Assembly: GCA_019894735.1 (NCBI GenBank) | Contig: JAGXOB010000055.1 | Location: 1,887 to 13,841, forward strand | Direction: 5' to 3' | Length of the DNA: 11,955 nucleotides | Source of the DNA: Promethearchaeota archaeon | Lineage (GTDB): Archaea > Asgardarchaeota > Lokiarchaeia > Sigynarchaeales > SOKP01 | Shown: positions 1-6,751 of the stretch, one piece after another | How positions within the stretch are numbered: the stretch's first letter is position 1 | Layout of the letters: the number at the start of each line of letters is the position of its first letter | Program-made: the position numbers and the translations under genes | The notes under the pieces: model-generated | The model's input: only the letters and a program-made list of their open reading frames with translations | Databases searched by the model: none | Told to the model about the DNA's origin: nothing

Positions 1-167
1 CCTTCAGGCGCAATATTTAGACTAATTGGAGTCAATTTTATATTAATTGTATCTCAAGAATAAGATTCAATGGAATAACGATAATAGAATCCTTGCAACA
101 ATAATTATATTAATAAAATTAGACTATATTTTTTAAAATTAATTAAATATAATTGTACTGATTTCAA
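1..167. other. Left-edge non-coding stretch, possible tail of an upstream gene
   Basis: No complete gene is visible here. Plus-strand frame 1 is open from the window edge to a TAA at 61-63, giving 20 residues that could be the C-terminus of a gene starting outside the window. An open run this short is easily produced by chance and the residues match no family I know. The remaining bases up to 167 are A/T-rich and most likely hold the promoter of the phosphorylase gene. Confidence 0.3.
132..139 (+). promoter_or_regulatory. Weak TATA-like box upstream of the GH94 gene
   Basis: The A/T block TTTAAAAT lies about 30 bases before the ATG at 168, the spacing expected of an archaeal TATA box driving a transcript with a very short leader. 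No Shine-Dalgarno sequence precedes the ATG, which fits a near-leaderless mRNA. The whole region is A/T-rich and a second candidate (143-151) lies close by, so the exact box is uncertain. Confidence 0.28.
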
Positions 168-2531
168 ATGCAATATGGATATTTTGATGATGAAAACAAG
201 GAGTATGTAATAACAAGACCAGACACTCCACTTCCATGGATTAATTATTTAAGTAATGGAAAATATTGTGCTATGATTTCTAATACAGGAGGGGGATATA
301 GTTTTTATATAGACCCACGAGATCAGAGAATTCTTCGATACAGATATAACAATTTACCTATGGATAGACCAGGGAGATATATTTATATTAGAGATAACCA
401 GAGTTCAGAATACTGGACTCCTACTTGGCAACCTGTAACTAAAAAACTTGATAATTACGAATGTCGCCATGGTTTAGGTTATACTAGAATTAGCTCATCG
501 TATAAAGGACTTGATGTTGAAATTCTTTATTTTGTACCGCTGGAGGACGATTTAGAGATTTGGTCTTTAACTCTGCAAAATAACTCTTCAGAAAAAAAAG
601 AATTGCAAATATTTTCTTATGCTGAATTTTGTCTTTGGAATGCTATATCAGACCAAAGAGATCTTCAATATATTCAAAATGTTGCAGTTGCTAAATACGA
701 TGAAACAGAAAGGGCAATATTTTATCATCTTTTTGATTTATCCTCATATATAGCCTTTTTTTCATCGAATGGAAAAGTAGTTGGATATGATTGCGATCGA
801 GAGAAATTCATTAGCAATTATCATTCTGAAGCAAATCCCCTAAGTGTTGAAAGAGGTAAATGCAGTGATTCTCAAACTTTAGGGGGAAACCCAATTGCCG
901 CTACTTGCAACACGATGACGTTAGATCCATACGAATCTAAGAAAATTACATTTGTATTAGGAATTGTCAAAGAAAAATCTCAAGCCAAACAATTCATTGA
1001 TAAATATGAGAAATTTAATAATGTTGAAATTGAATTTTTGAAATTAAAAGAGTTTTGGTATAAATACCTCGAAAATTATAACGTAGATACACCCGATGAA
1101 GATTTCAATACCATTATTAATATTTGGAATCCATACCAATGTAAAACAACTTTTGATTGGTCTCGTTATGTTTCTTATTATGAAACAGGAATAGGCAGAG
1201 GAATAGGTTTTCGGGATAGTAATCAAGATACTCTAGCAGTTTGCCATGTTATTCCAAAGTTGGTACGTAACCGGTTGTTAGAATTAGCTAAAAACCAATT
1301 TGAAGATGGTAAGGTGTTCCATATTTATTTTCCTCTAACAGGGGAGGGTGCTTTTCCGGACTATGTTAATCCACGTATGAAATTTTTTGGTGATGACCAC
1401 TTATGGATGATATTTGCTGTTAGTAATTATTTAAAAGAGACAGGAGATATGTCAATTTTAGAACAAGATGTGAATTATATAGAGGGTTCTAAAGAAAATT
1501 TATATGATCATCTTAAAAGAGCAATAGAGTTCACAAATAATAACATGGGACCGCATGGATTTCCTCTAATAGGCACGGCTGATTGGAATGATACACTTCA
1601 GCTCCATGGACCAAATAAAAATGGTGAAAGTGTTATGGTTGCTATGCAATTCCATAAAGCATTATTAGATATAGGTGAAATCGCAAAAGAATTCAATTTA
1701 AAAAATGATTTCGCTAACTATAATAATTTAGCTAAAAAAGTAAATGATCATATTAATAAAACTGCTTGGGATGGTCAATGGTATATTCGTGCTTTTACTG
1801 ACAATGGTGAAGTTATTGGTAGTAAAAGTAATGAAGAAGGGAAAATTTTCCTTAATACTCAGTCCTGGGCTATTTTAAGCAAAGTAGCTCCTATAGATAG
1901 AGGATTTCAATGTATGGATTCTGTAATGGAAAATCTTGTCACTAAATTTGGAATTAAATTATTAAATCCACCATATACACGATTTTATCCCGAATTAAAA
2001 GGAATAAGTACTTTTCCTCCTGGTCTTAAAGAAAATGGTTCAATTTTTTGTCACTCTAATCCTTGGGCAGAAATTGCTGAATGTAGTTTAGGACGAGGTG
2101 ATATTGCATATGAATATTTTAAAAAAATTGCCCTTACTAGTAAAAATAAAATTGCTGAAATCCATCAAACTGAACCTTATATCTTTTCTCAAATGATTAC
2201 AGGTAATGATCATCCAAAATTCGGAGCTGCGAAAAATTCATGGCTTACAGGGACAGCATCATGGACATTGAAAGCTGCAACAGATTGGATTTTAGGGACA
2301 CGACCAGAATTTCATGGTTTAATAATAGATCCTTGTATTCCAAAAAAGTGGAATAAGTTCAGAGTTATTCGGCACTTCAGAAAAGCAATTTATGATATAC
2401 ATGTTCAAAATCCGGAACATTTATCTAAAGGAATAAAAGAAGTAAGAGTAGATAATCAGATACAAGAAAATAATCTTTTACCAGTTTTCAAAGACGGTAA
2501 AAAACATATTGCTGAGATAAAAATGGGATAA
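168..2531 (+). CDS. GH94 inverting disaccharide phosphorylase (cellobiose/laminaribiose/chitobiose phosphorylase type)
   Basis: Cytoplasmic enzyme expected to cleave a beta-linked disaccharide with inorganic phosphate, giving alpha-glycose-1-phosphate plus a free sugar and so saving one ATP. At 787 residues it has the full family length. It has an N-terminal beta-sandwich (about 1-270, opening YGYFDDENKEYVI), a helical linker, an (alpha/alpha)6 barrel (about 310-720) and a short C-terminal sheet. The general acid is the second Asp of ADWND (Asp475). Residues matching known phosphate-site positions are Arg349 (GFRDSNQD), His629 (FCHSNPW) and Thr694-Gly695 (WLTGT). There is no signal peptide. 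Motifs such as YECRHGLGYT and EIHxTEPY look closest to cellobiose phosphorylases, but the loop after ADWND is short, as in chitobiose phosphorylase, so the substrate is undecided. Family call is firm; specificity is not. No transporter or other carbohydrate gene lies nearby in the window. Confidence 0.95.
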   Translation: MQYGYFDDENKEYVITRPDTPLPWINYLSNGKYCAMISNTGGGYSFYIDPRDQRILRYRYNNLPMDRPGRYIYIRDNQSSEYWTPTWQPVTKKLDNYECRHGLGYTRISSSYKGLDVEILYFVPLEDDLEIWSLTLQNNSSEKKELQIFSYAEFCLWNAISDQRDLQYIQNVAVAKYDETERAIFYHLFDLSSYIAFFSSNGKVVGYDCDREKFISNYHSEANPLSVERGKCSDSQTLGGNPIAATCNTMTLDPYESKKITFVLGIVKEKSQAKQFIDKYEKFNNVEIEFLKLKEFWYKYLENYNVDTPDEDFNTIINIWNPYQCKTTFDWSRYVSYYETGIGRGIGFRDSNQDTLAVCHVIPKLVRNRLLELAKNQFEDGKVFHIYFPLTGEGAFPDYVNPRMKFFGDDHLWMIFAVSNYLKETGDMSILEQDVNYIEGSKENLYDHLKRAIEFTNNNMGPHGFPLIGTADWNDTLQLHGPNKNGESVMVAMQFHKALLDIGEIAKEFNLKNDFANYNNLAKKVNDHINKTAWDGQWYIRAFTDNGEVIGSKSNEEGKIFLNTQSWAILSKVAPIDRGFQCMDSVMENLVTKFGIKLLNPPYTRFYPELKGISTFPPGLKENGSIFCHSNPWAEIAECSLGRGDIAYEYFKKIALTSKNKIAEIHQTEPYIFSQMITGNDHPKFGAAKNSWLTGTASWTLKAATDWILGTRPEFHGLIIDPCIPKKWNKFRVIRHFRKAIYDIHVQNPEHLSKGIKEVRVDNQIQENNLLPVFKDGKKHIAEIKMG

Positions 2532-2566
2532 ATTCCTAGTTCAGAATGACTTAATCTAAGAAATTT

Positions 2567-2588
2567 GTCTGAATTAAATATGTCAGAC
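2567..2588. terminator. Inverted repeat between convergent genes, possible terminator
   Basis: Perfect 6-bp arms GTCTGA (2567-2572) and TCAGAC (2583-2588) enclose a 10-base loop and are followed by T-rich sequence on the plus strand. They sit in the 88-base gap where the GH94 gene (+) and the small membrane protein gene (-) converge. An overlapping alternative stem could form using TTCAGA at 2540-2545. Archaeal termination relies mainly on T-runs, and short repeats are common by chance in such A/T-rich DNA. Confidence 0.33.
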
Positions 2589-2619
2589 TATTATTTATTT
2601 CAACTTAAAATTAACTTAT

Positions 2620-2913
2620 TTATTTTTCTGTATATCCAATAAATCCAGCAACTAGGATTAGTATACCTCCGGCTAAACTACTAAATATTATTATTACTAT
2701 GCCTAATCCTATAAATAATAGCCAATTCATAGGTACAGGATTACCAGGTCTAATAACACTTAGTAATACAATCACGCTAAGTATGATTGAGATAACGATT
2801 GATATTATTTTAGAGGTCTCAAGATTCCGTTCGTTTATACCTAAAATAGTTTCAATTAATGTAACAGCTCCGCCTATACCCGCTAATAATCTCATTATAT
2901 CTTCTTCTCTCAT
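2620..2913 (-). CDS. Small multi-pass membrane protein, function unknown
   Basis: A 97-residue, strongly hydrophobic protein. Predicted membrane segments fall near residues 9-26 (glycine-rich, LLAGIGGAVTLIE), 36-54 and 64-94; the last stretch is long enough for a tight hairpin of two helices. The only charged stretches are the N-terminus and the loop around 27-34 (NERNLETS). I do not recognise a family, although tiny glycine-rich membrane proteins of this kind are common in archaeal genomes. The first ATG (2913) is preferred because an AAGGTGA element precedes it; Met7 is an alternative start. It is transcribed divergently from the DUF998 gene and converges with the GH94 gene. The antisense reading of the same bases is a less coherent protein. 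Confidence 0.68.
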   Translation of the reverse strand: MREEDIMRLLAGIGGAVTLIETILGINERNLETSKIISIVISIILSVIVLLSVIRPGNPVPMNWLLFIGLGIVIIIFSSLAGGILILVAGFIGYTEK

Positions 2914-2917
2914 TCAT

Positions 2918-2924
2918 TCACCTT
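2918..2924 (-). promoter_or_regulatory. Shine-Dalgarno-like site supporting the start at 2913
   Basis: Read on the minus strand this is AAGGTGA, four bases before the ATG. It matches the complement of the conserved archaeal 16S rRNA 3' end (CACCTCC region). The spacing is short but it favours Met1 over the in-frame Met7. It is one of the few recognisable ribosome binding sites in the window. Confidence 0.42.
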
Positions 2925-2943
2925 CTATTTTATTGTTAAAAGT

Positions 2944-2951
2944 AAATATTT
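2944..2951 (-). promoter_or_regulatory. TATA-like box for the small membrane protein gene
   Basis: The block AAATATTT lies about 34 bases upstream of the minus-strand ATG at 2913. It would place transcription initiation a few bases before the Shine-Dalgarno-like element. This is a composition-level call only. Confidence 0.3.
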
Positions 2952-2992
2952 CAAGTGTGTCGAAGTGCTTTTAATAGATTTAAGGTGTTAAT

Positions 2993-3014
2993 TTGGTTAT
3001 TTAAAACCAATTGG
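2993..3014. repeat. Inverted repeat plus CCAATTGG palindrome in a divergent intergenic region
   Basis: TTGGTT (2993-2998) and AACCAA (3005-3010) form perfect 6-bp arms around a 6-base spacer. The right arm overlaps the palindrome CCAATTGG (3007-3014), giving three copies of a TTGG/CCAA half-site within 22 bases. The site lies between the divergent promoters of the small membrane protein gene and the DUF998 gene, a natural position for a dimeric regulator to bind. No regulator gene is adjacent, so an operator role is inference. Confidence 0.35.
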
Positions 3015-3083
3015 AATAAAATTAATATTTTTTACCTTATTTTCTAGAGAAAGAGACTTTTTATCTTTTTCAAAATTAATTTC

Positions 3084-3093
3084 ATATAATATA
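3084..3093 (+). promoter_or_regulatory. TATA-like promoter of the DUF998-MBL pair
   Basis: ATATAATATA is centred about 25 bases before the ATG at 3113, the distance expected between an archaeal TATA box and the start of a leaderless or nearly leaderless transcript. A purine-rich GGATTAGGAA directly before the ATG may also assist initiation. Confidence 0.45.
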
Positions 3094-3112
3094 CATAATA
3101 GGATTAGGAAAT

Positions 3113-3754
3113 ATGAAACAGTTGGATAAAGTCTTTAAGCATGTGATTGTGAGTTATATAGTTGTAGTTGGGGCTTTGATTGGTTTTTTAACAGCGATCA
3201 CTGCAATATTGCTTTACATTTCAGGAGATCCCACTTTTAGCTTTTTTACTCATTGGGTTAGTCATTTAGGGGTAGGTCCAAACGGTTCCAGTGTCGTTTT
3301 TAATGGAGGTATGGTATACTCAGGTATTATTAGTTGGATATATAGTTTATATCTGGCAGGATATCTACACAAAAAAGGAGCGGTAAAATTCTTAACTGCT
3401 ATATCGCTTGGGTGTGGCATTATTTTAGGAATTGGACTTCTGTTGATTGGAATATTCCCTTTAGAGTTAATTTTTGGAATACACAATGTTGCTGCTGGGC
3501 TTTTCTTTTACGGAGGAATGTTTAGTTGTATCATTTATGGAATTACTGCGTATCTTACTCCAGGTATATCAAAATTGCAATCTATTATTGGTTTTTCGAT
3601 AGCATCAGTATTTTTAATATATATTGTAGTTAATTCTCTACCTCTCAACATCTCATTTAAAATGGCTGCTGAATGGGCTGTATTCTTCGCAATTCCAACG
3701 TGGATATTGTCCCAAGGCATTCTCATTCTAAGATCAAATTATACAAGACTTTAA
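3113..3754 (+). CDS. DUF998-family six-helix integral membrane protein
   Basis: A 213-residue protein with about six predicted transmembrane helices (near 13-36, 61-84, 92-116, 118-147, 157-175 and 183-207). The loop after helix 1 carries WVSHLGVGPNG (48-58), followed by FNGG (63-66) and a helix-rich core. This layout, with the 'S-x-LG-x-G...FN' signature, is typical of DUF998 proteins, whose biochemical role is unknown. Possible membrane-embedded polar residues are His47, His51, His124 (FGIHN) and Glu187-Trp188. The gene is probably co-transcribed with the MBL hydrolase 19 bases downstream, so a shared task is plausible but unproven. The start at 3113 fits both the TATA position and the beginning of the first hydrophobic helix. 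Confidence 0.8.
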   Translation: MKQLDKVFKHVIVSYIVVVGALIGFLTAITAILLYISGDPTFSFFTHWVSHLGVGPNGSSVVFNGGMVYSGIISWIYSLYLAGYLHKKGAVKFLTAISLGCGIILGIGLLLIGIFPLELIFGIHNVAAGLFFYGGMFSCIIYGITAYLTPGISKLQSIIGFSIASVFLIYIVVNSLPLNISFKMAAEWAVFFAIPTWILSQGILILRSNYTRL

Positions 3755-3773
3755 AAATTTATGAGAGTATATC

Positions 3774-4679
3774 ATGGAAGATTTCATTAAACCTTTATCA
3801 GATAAACTTGAAAACTTTTATTTTATTGAAGGAGACCAGCGTGCTAGATACCCTTATTCGAATTCAATGCTAATTGGAGATTATTTGATAGATACGGGGA
3901 TATCTCCTAGACGATTAAAGAAATTAAAAAAGGAATTCCCAATCAATAATGTTTTTTTAACCCATTGGCATGAGGATCATATTTCTGGCAATTATTTGCT
4001 TAGAGATGCTAAATTTTATTGCCATTCAAAGGATAGAAATCCTATTGAAAATGTCAATGAGATGATATTTCTCTATAATGTCAAAAATACACCCGTGGAA
4101 GATGAATTAAATAGCTTAATTGAAATGCTCAGGATGCAAAACCTTAAAATTGACGCATTAGTTGAAAATAATGACATTTTTAATATTGATGATCAGTTGA
4201 AATTAAAAGTTCTTTTTACTCCTGGACATACTGCTGGCCATTGTTCGTATTATGAACTGAATTCTAAGACAGCTTTTCTTGGGGATATTGACCTCACTAA
4301 ATATCCTTACTATGGAAATCTTGATGCAAGTCTAATTGAGTTTGAGGAATCTATAGCTAAAATTAAGAGTCTGGATGTAAATGTCGTCGTTACAGGACAT
4401 AGGGGAATGATTGAAGGCAAAAAAAAAATTAATGAAGAAATTGAAAGGTACAAGTCAATCTTGCGAGAACGGGATGAACGAATTCTCTCGTTCTTTTCTG
4501 AAGGAAGTAGACCAATCGAATTAGACGATTTTAAAAAAAACAATATCATATATAGAAAATATACAGCTTTTAAGAATTTCGAAATTATTGCCGAAGTTCT
4601 AATGATTGAAAAGCACCTAGAAAAGTTCCTTAAACAGGGACTAATAGCAAAAAAGAAAAACGGCTATGTTCTAAATTAG
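3774..4679 (+). CDS. MBL-fold (metallo-beta-lactamase superfamily) hydrolase with C-terminal winged-helix-like region
   Basis: A 301-residue cytoplasmic protein expected to bind a dinuclear metal centre (usually zinc) and hydrolyse an ester, thioester, lactone or phosphodiester; the substrate is not predictable. The signature HWHEDH spans residues 64-69 (His64, His66, Asp68, His69). Further ligands are His152 (TPGHTAGH), Asp171 (LGDIDL) and His209 (TGHRG), so the metal site looks intact. Residues about 221-301 form a charged helical segment ending in KKKNGYVLN. This resembles the winged-helix tail of LACTB2-like proteins, some of which are single-strand RNA nucleases. The gene follows the DUF998 gene by 19 bases and is likely in its operon. 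A run of ten A (4419-4428) lies inside the gene, but the frame stays open into a sensible C-terminus, so I see no frameshift. Confidence 0.9.
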   Translation: MEDFIKPLSDKLENFYFIEGDQRARYPYSNSMLIGDYLIDTGISPRRLKKLKKEFPINNVFLTHWHEDHISGNYLLRDAKFYCHSKDRNPIENVNEMIFLYNVKNTPVEDELNSLIEMLRMQNLKIDALVENNDIFNIDDQLKLKVLFTPGHTAGHCSYYELNSKTAFLGDIDLTKYPYYGNLDASLIEFEESIAKIKSLDVNVVVTGHRGMIEGKKKINEEIERYKSILRERDERILSFFSEGSRPIELDDFKKNNIIYRKYTAFKNFEIIAEVLMIEKHLEKFLKQGLIAKKKNGYVLN

Positions 4680-4692
4680 TATTAAACCTTAA

Positions 4693-4712
4693 TTTAAAAG
4701 ATTTTTTTAAAA
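4693..4712 (+). promoter_or_regulatory. A/T block before the PLP enzyme: promoter or weak terminator
   Basis: The 51-base gap between the MBL and PLP genes contains TTTAAAAG, seven consecutive T (4702-4708) and AAAA. The T-run could end the upstream transcript, and the block lies 20-38 bases before the ATG at 4731, so it could also act as a TATA element for the next gene. Sequence alone does not separate these options. Confidence 0.27.
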
Positions 4713-4730
4713 TAACAATTTTTAATCATT

Positions 4731-6020
4731 ATGGAAAAGAAAATACCAATTTTATTTGATGTATATCCCAATTTAGAAGGAAAGGTTCCATGGTTACCGT
4801 TGTTAACGGGAATCCCTTCTAAGGTCGATCGCCTGAAAGAATTAGAAAACTATTTGAATTTAAAAGGTGGAGCGATATACATTAAGCGTGATGATAAGGT
4901 TCATAATATATATGGGGGAAATAAACCTCGAAAGTTTGAATTTATCTTTGGAGAAGCGCTTCTCAAAAAAAAGAAGGGTATTATAACTTTAGGGGGGATT
5001 GGAACGAACCATGGTATAGCTTGTTCCATAATCACCAAAGAACTTGGTTTGAAATGCGAGTTGTTTTTATCCCTCCAACCATTAACTTGGCATGTTCAGC
5101 GTTCTCTTCTACTATATAATTACTTTGGTGCAAAATTACATTTTACGAAGAAATTTGAGTTGGGAATTCTCAAGAGCTTACTTTATAGATTAGTTCATCC
5201 TAAATATTATTTAATGTCTATAGGAGGGTCACCAATACTAGGGATTGGTACACCATTAGGATCAATTGGGTTTATTAACGCTATGCTTGAATTAAGAAAA
5301 CAAATAACAAAAGATTTTCTTCCAGAACCAGATTGTATATTTGTAGCAGCAGGATCAAGTGGTACATCGGCAGGTTTAGTAGCGGGTTGCCAACTATTAG
5401 GGCTAAAAACTAAAGTTTACGCCGTAAATGTATCTCAAGACATCGTGGTCAATCCTCAAGCTGTAGTTAAAATTGCTAAAAAAGCAATAAAATACTTGAG
5501 AAAAAGAGATAAAAGCGTTGAAAATGTTGATATCACTGAAAAAAATTTCGAAATAATTAAGGGATACCTAGGATCAGGGTATGGTAAGAAAACGGTTAAA
5601 GGTCAAAACGCAGTAGACTTAATCTATGAACTAGAAGGGAAAAAAAGGGATTTCAAACTAGATACAACATATACAGGTAAAACTATGGCAGCAATGCTAG
5701 ATTTTCTCGAAAAGGAGGAAAATAAATCAAAAACTGTTTTATTTTGGAACACTTATAATTCGAACGATCTTGATAAATATCTTAAAGAAACTAAATTTGA
5801 GTATAAAAAATTACCACAAAAATTTCACAAATATTACACTCGCAAAAAGTTTCAGTGTTGGCAGATCGCAGAGTGTCCTGAAGAGATTAGAAACAATTGT
5901 GACGCTTATTTAAACCACGAATATAGGTTTTGGAAAGTTTCTGAATGCCAATTAGAGGAATCTAAGAAAAAAAAAGCTATTAATCATCTCAAAAATATAA
6001 TACAACTTGAAGATGCGTGA
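4731..6020 (+). CDS. PLP-dependent ACC deaminase/D-cysteine desulfhydrase-family enzyme with C-terminal two-CW-like cysteine tail
   Basis: A fold-type II PLP enzyme. Relatives deaminate 1-aminocyclopropane-1-carboxylate or break D-cysteine into pyruvate, sulfide and ammonia. Lys65 in YGGNKPRK is the expected Schiff-base lysine. GGIGTNHG (88-95) matches the substrate/PLP loop, SSGTSAGL (209-216) the phosphate cup, and DTTYTGK (311-317) the C-terminal active-site strand. At 429 residues it is about 100 longer than typical members. The excess includes a tail from about 365 with CWQIAEC (376-382), Cys390, FW (400-401) and Cys406, resembling the archaeal/bacterial two-CW cysteine motif, which may bind metal. 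In the second half the expected Cys-Trp is Phe-Trp. The exact substrate is unknown. The stop codon overlaps an abortive ATG before the HAD gene, so the two are probably translationally linked. Confidence 0.87.
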   Translation: MEKKIPILFDVYPNLEGKVPWLPLLTGIPSKVDRLKELENYLNLKGGAIYIKRDDKVHNIYGGNKPRKFEFIFGEALLKKKKGIITLGGIGTNHGIACSIITKELGLKCELFLSLQPLTWHVQRSLLLYNYFGAKLHFTKKFELGILKSLLYRLVHPKYYLMSIGGSPILGIGTPLGSIGFINAMLELRKQITKDFLPEPDCIFVAAGSSGTSAGLVAGCQLLGLKTKVYAVNVSQDIVVNPQAVVKIAKKAIKYLRKRDKSVENVDITEKNFEIIKGYLGSGYGKKTVKGQNAVDLIYELEGKKRDFKLDTTYTGKTMAAMLDFLEKEENKSKTVLFWNTYNSNDLDKYLKETKFEYKKLPQKFHKYYTRKKFQCWQIAECPEEIRNNCDAYLNHEYRFWKVSECQLEESKKKKAINHLKNIIQLEDA

Positions 6021-6031
6021 TGTAGGTATTG
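6018..6031 (+). promoter_or_regulatory. TGATG junction with ATG-TAG; decides a TTG start for the HAD gene
   Basis: The TGA stop of the PLP gene (6018-6020) shares its A with an ATG (6020-6022) in the HAD reading frame, the classic TGATG coupling arrangement. That ATG is followed at once by TAG (6023-6025), so it cannot start the HAD protein. The next usable codon is TTG at 6029, only four codons before the first conserved hydrophobic strand. Start assignment at 6029 rests on this stop and on HAD motif placement. Confidence 0.6.
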
Positions 6032-6721
6032 AAGATTAAAGCAGTCATTTTCGATCTATTCGGAACTCTTATCGATAGTTTTAATGCTCAGGAGTATAGA
6101 CAAGTATTATCAGAAATGGCTTCATCGCTTTCGATACCTGAAAATTCATTTTACGAGTTATGGTCCGGTAGTTTCAATCAAAGAGCTTTAGGTGTTTTTA
6201 AGACTCTAGAAGAAAGTTTTAATTTTATTAGCAGAAAGCTAAATAAACCTATAGACGAAAACGGGATTGAAAAAGCTATTCGTATTAGAAAAGATTACAC
6301 TAAAAGAACTTTAGTTCCTAGACAAGATGCTATAGATACACTTAAACAATTAATAAGATTAGGACTTAAAATTGGTTTAATTAGCGATTGCACCTTTGAA
6401 GTTCCGCAAATGTGGAATACAACAATGTTATCGCAGCATTTTAACAGTGTTATTTTTTCTTGTTCTGTAGGTATAAAAAAGCCTGATCCTAAAATTTATC
6501 ATTTAATGTGCAAGAAATTAAAAGTAAAACCAAAAAATTGCGTATACATTGGTGATGGAAGCAGTCAAGAATTATCAGGTGCTCTCCAAGTAGGAATGTT
6601 CCCTATATTAATCAGATCTCCCACTGAAAAAGACTCGGTTCGGTACGACAAGGATGATTGGGATGGACCTAAAATCAGCTCTTTAAGTGAGATTTTAACA
6701 TATTTCAACAGAAGAAGATAA
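6029..6721 (+). CDS. HAD-superfamily hydrolase, Asp-x-Phe variant
   Basis: A 230-residue soluble HAD enzyme. Motif I is IFDLFGTL with nucleophile Asp9; the helical cap is about residues 16-95. Motif II is LISDC (Ser119), motif III has Lys150/Lys151 in IKKPDP, and motif IV is YIGDGSSQE (Asp176). The position two after the nucleophile is Phe11 rather than Asp. In phosphatase members that Asp is the general acid/base, and it is also absent from haloacid dehalogenases, so activity may not be a plain phosphatase. Many uncharacterised HAD proteins share the DLFGTL form, so no substrate is proposed. Translation must begin at TTG (6029). The gene begins nine bases after the PLP gene stop and likely shares its mRNA. 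Confidence 0.88.
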   Translation: MKIKAVIFDLFGTLIDSFNAQEYRQVLSEMASSLSIPENSFYELWSGSFNQRALGVFKTLEESFNFISRKLNKPIDENGIEKAIRIRKDYTKRTLVPRQDAIDTLKQLIRLGLKIGLISDCTFEVPQMWNTTMLSQHFNSVIFSCSVGIKKPDPKIYHLMCKKLKVKPKNCVYIGDGSSQELSGALQVGMFPILIRSPTEKDSVRYDKDDWDGPKISSLSEILTYFNRRR

Positions 6722-6751
6722 TTAAAGAAACAAATATCAATCTTTCTTTAA
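6722..6751. terminator. Perfect 9-bp inverted repeat at the HAD/PepD convergent junction
   Basis: TTAAAGAAA (6722-6730) and TTTCTTTAA (6743-6751) are exact reverse complements around a 12-base loop. The left arm begins right after the HAD stop codon and the right arm covers the last codons of the oppositely oriented PepD gene. The position suggests a shared bidirectional 3' end signal or an mRNA 3' stabilising stem. It is mostly A/T and would be thermodynamically weak. Confidence 0.4.

Noticed and set aside
1..63. Open frame from the left edge that might be the end of an upstream gene.
   Set aside because: Only 20 codons with no recognisable family features; kept as a note in the edge feature rather than called as a gene.
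2699..2974. Plus-strand 91-codon reading frame opposite the small membrane protein.
   Set aside because: It has the Ser/Ile/Pro-rich look of an antisense shadow, while the minus-strand product has coherent membrane helices and a ribosome binding site.
4419..4428. Run of ten A inside the MBL gene, a possible slippage or programmed frameshift site.
   Set aside because: The reading frame continues into a sensible winged-helix-like C-terminus, and no alternative frame gives a meaningful product.
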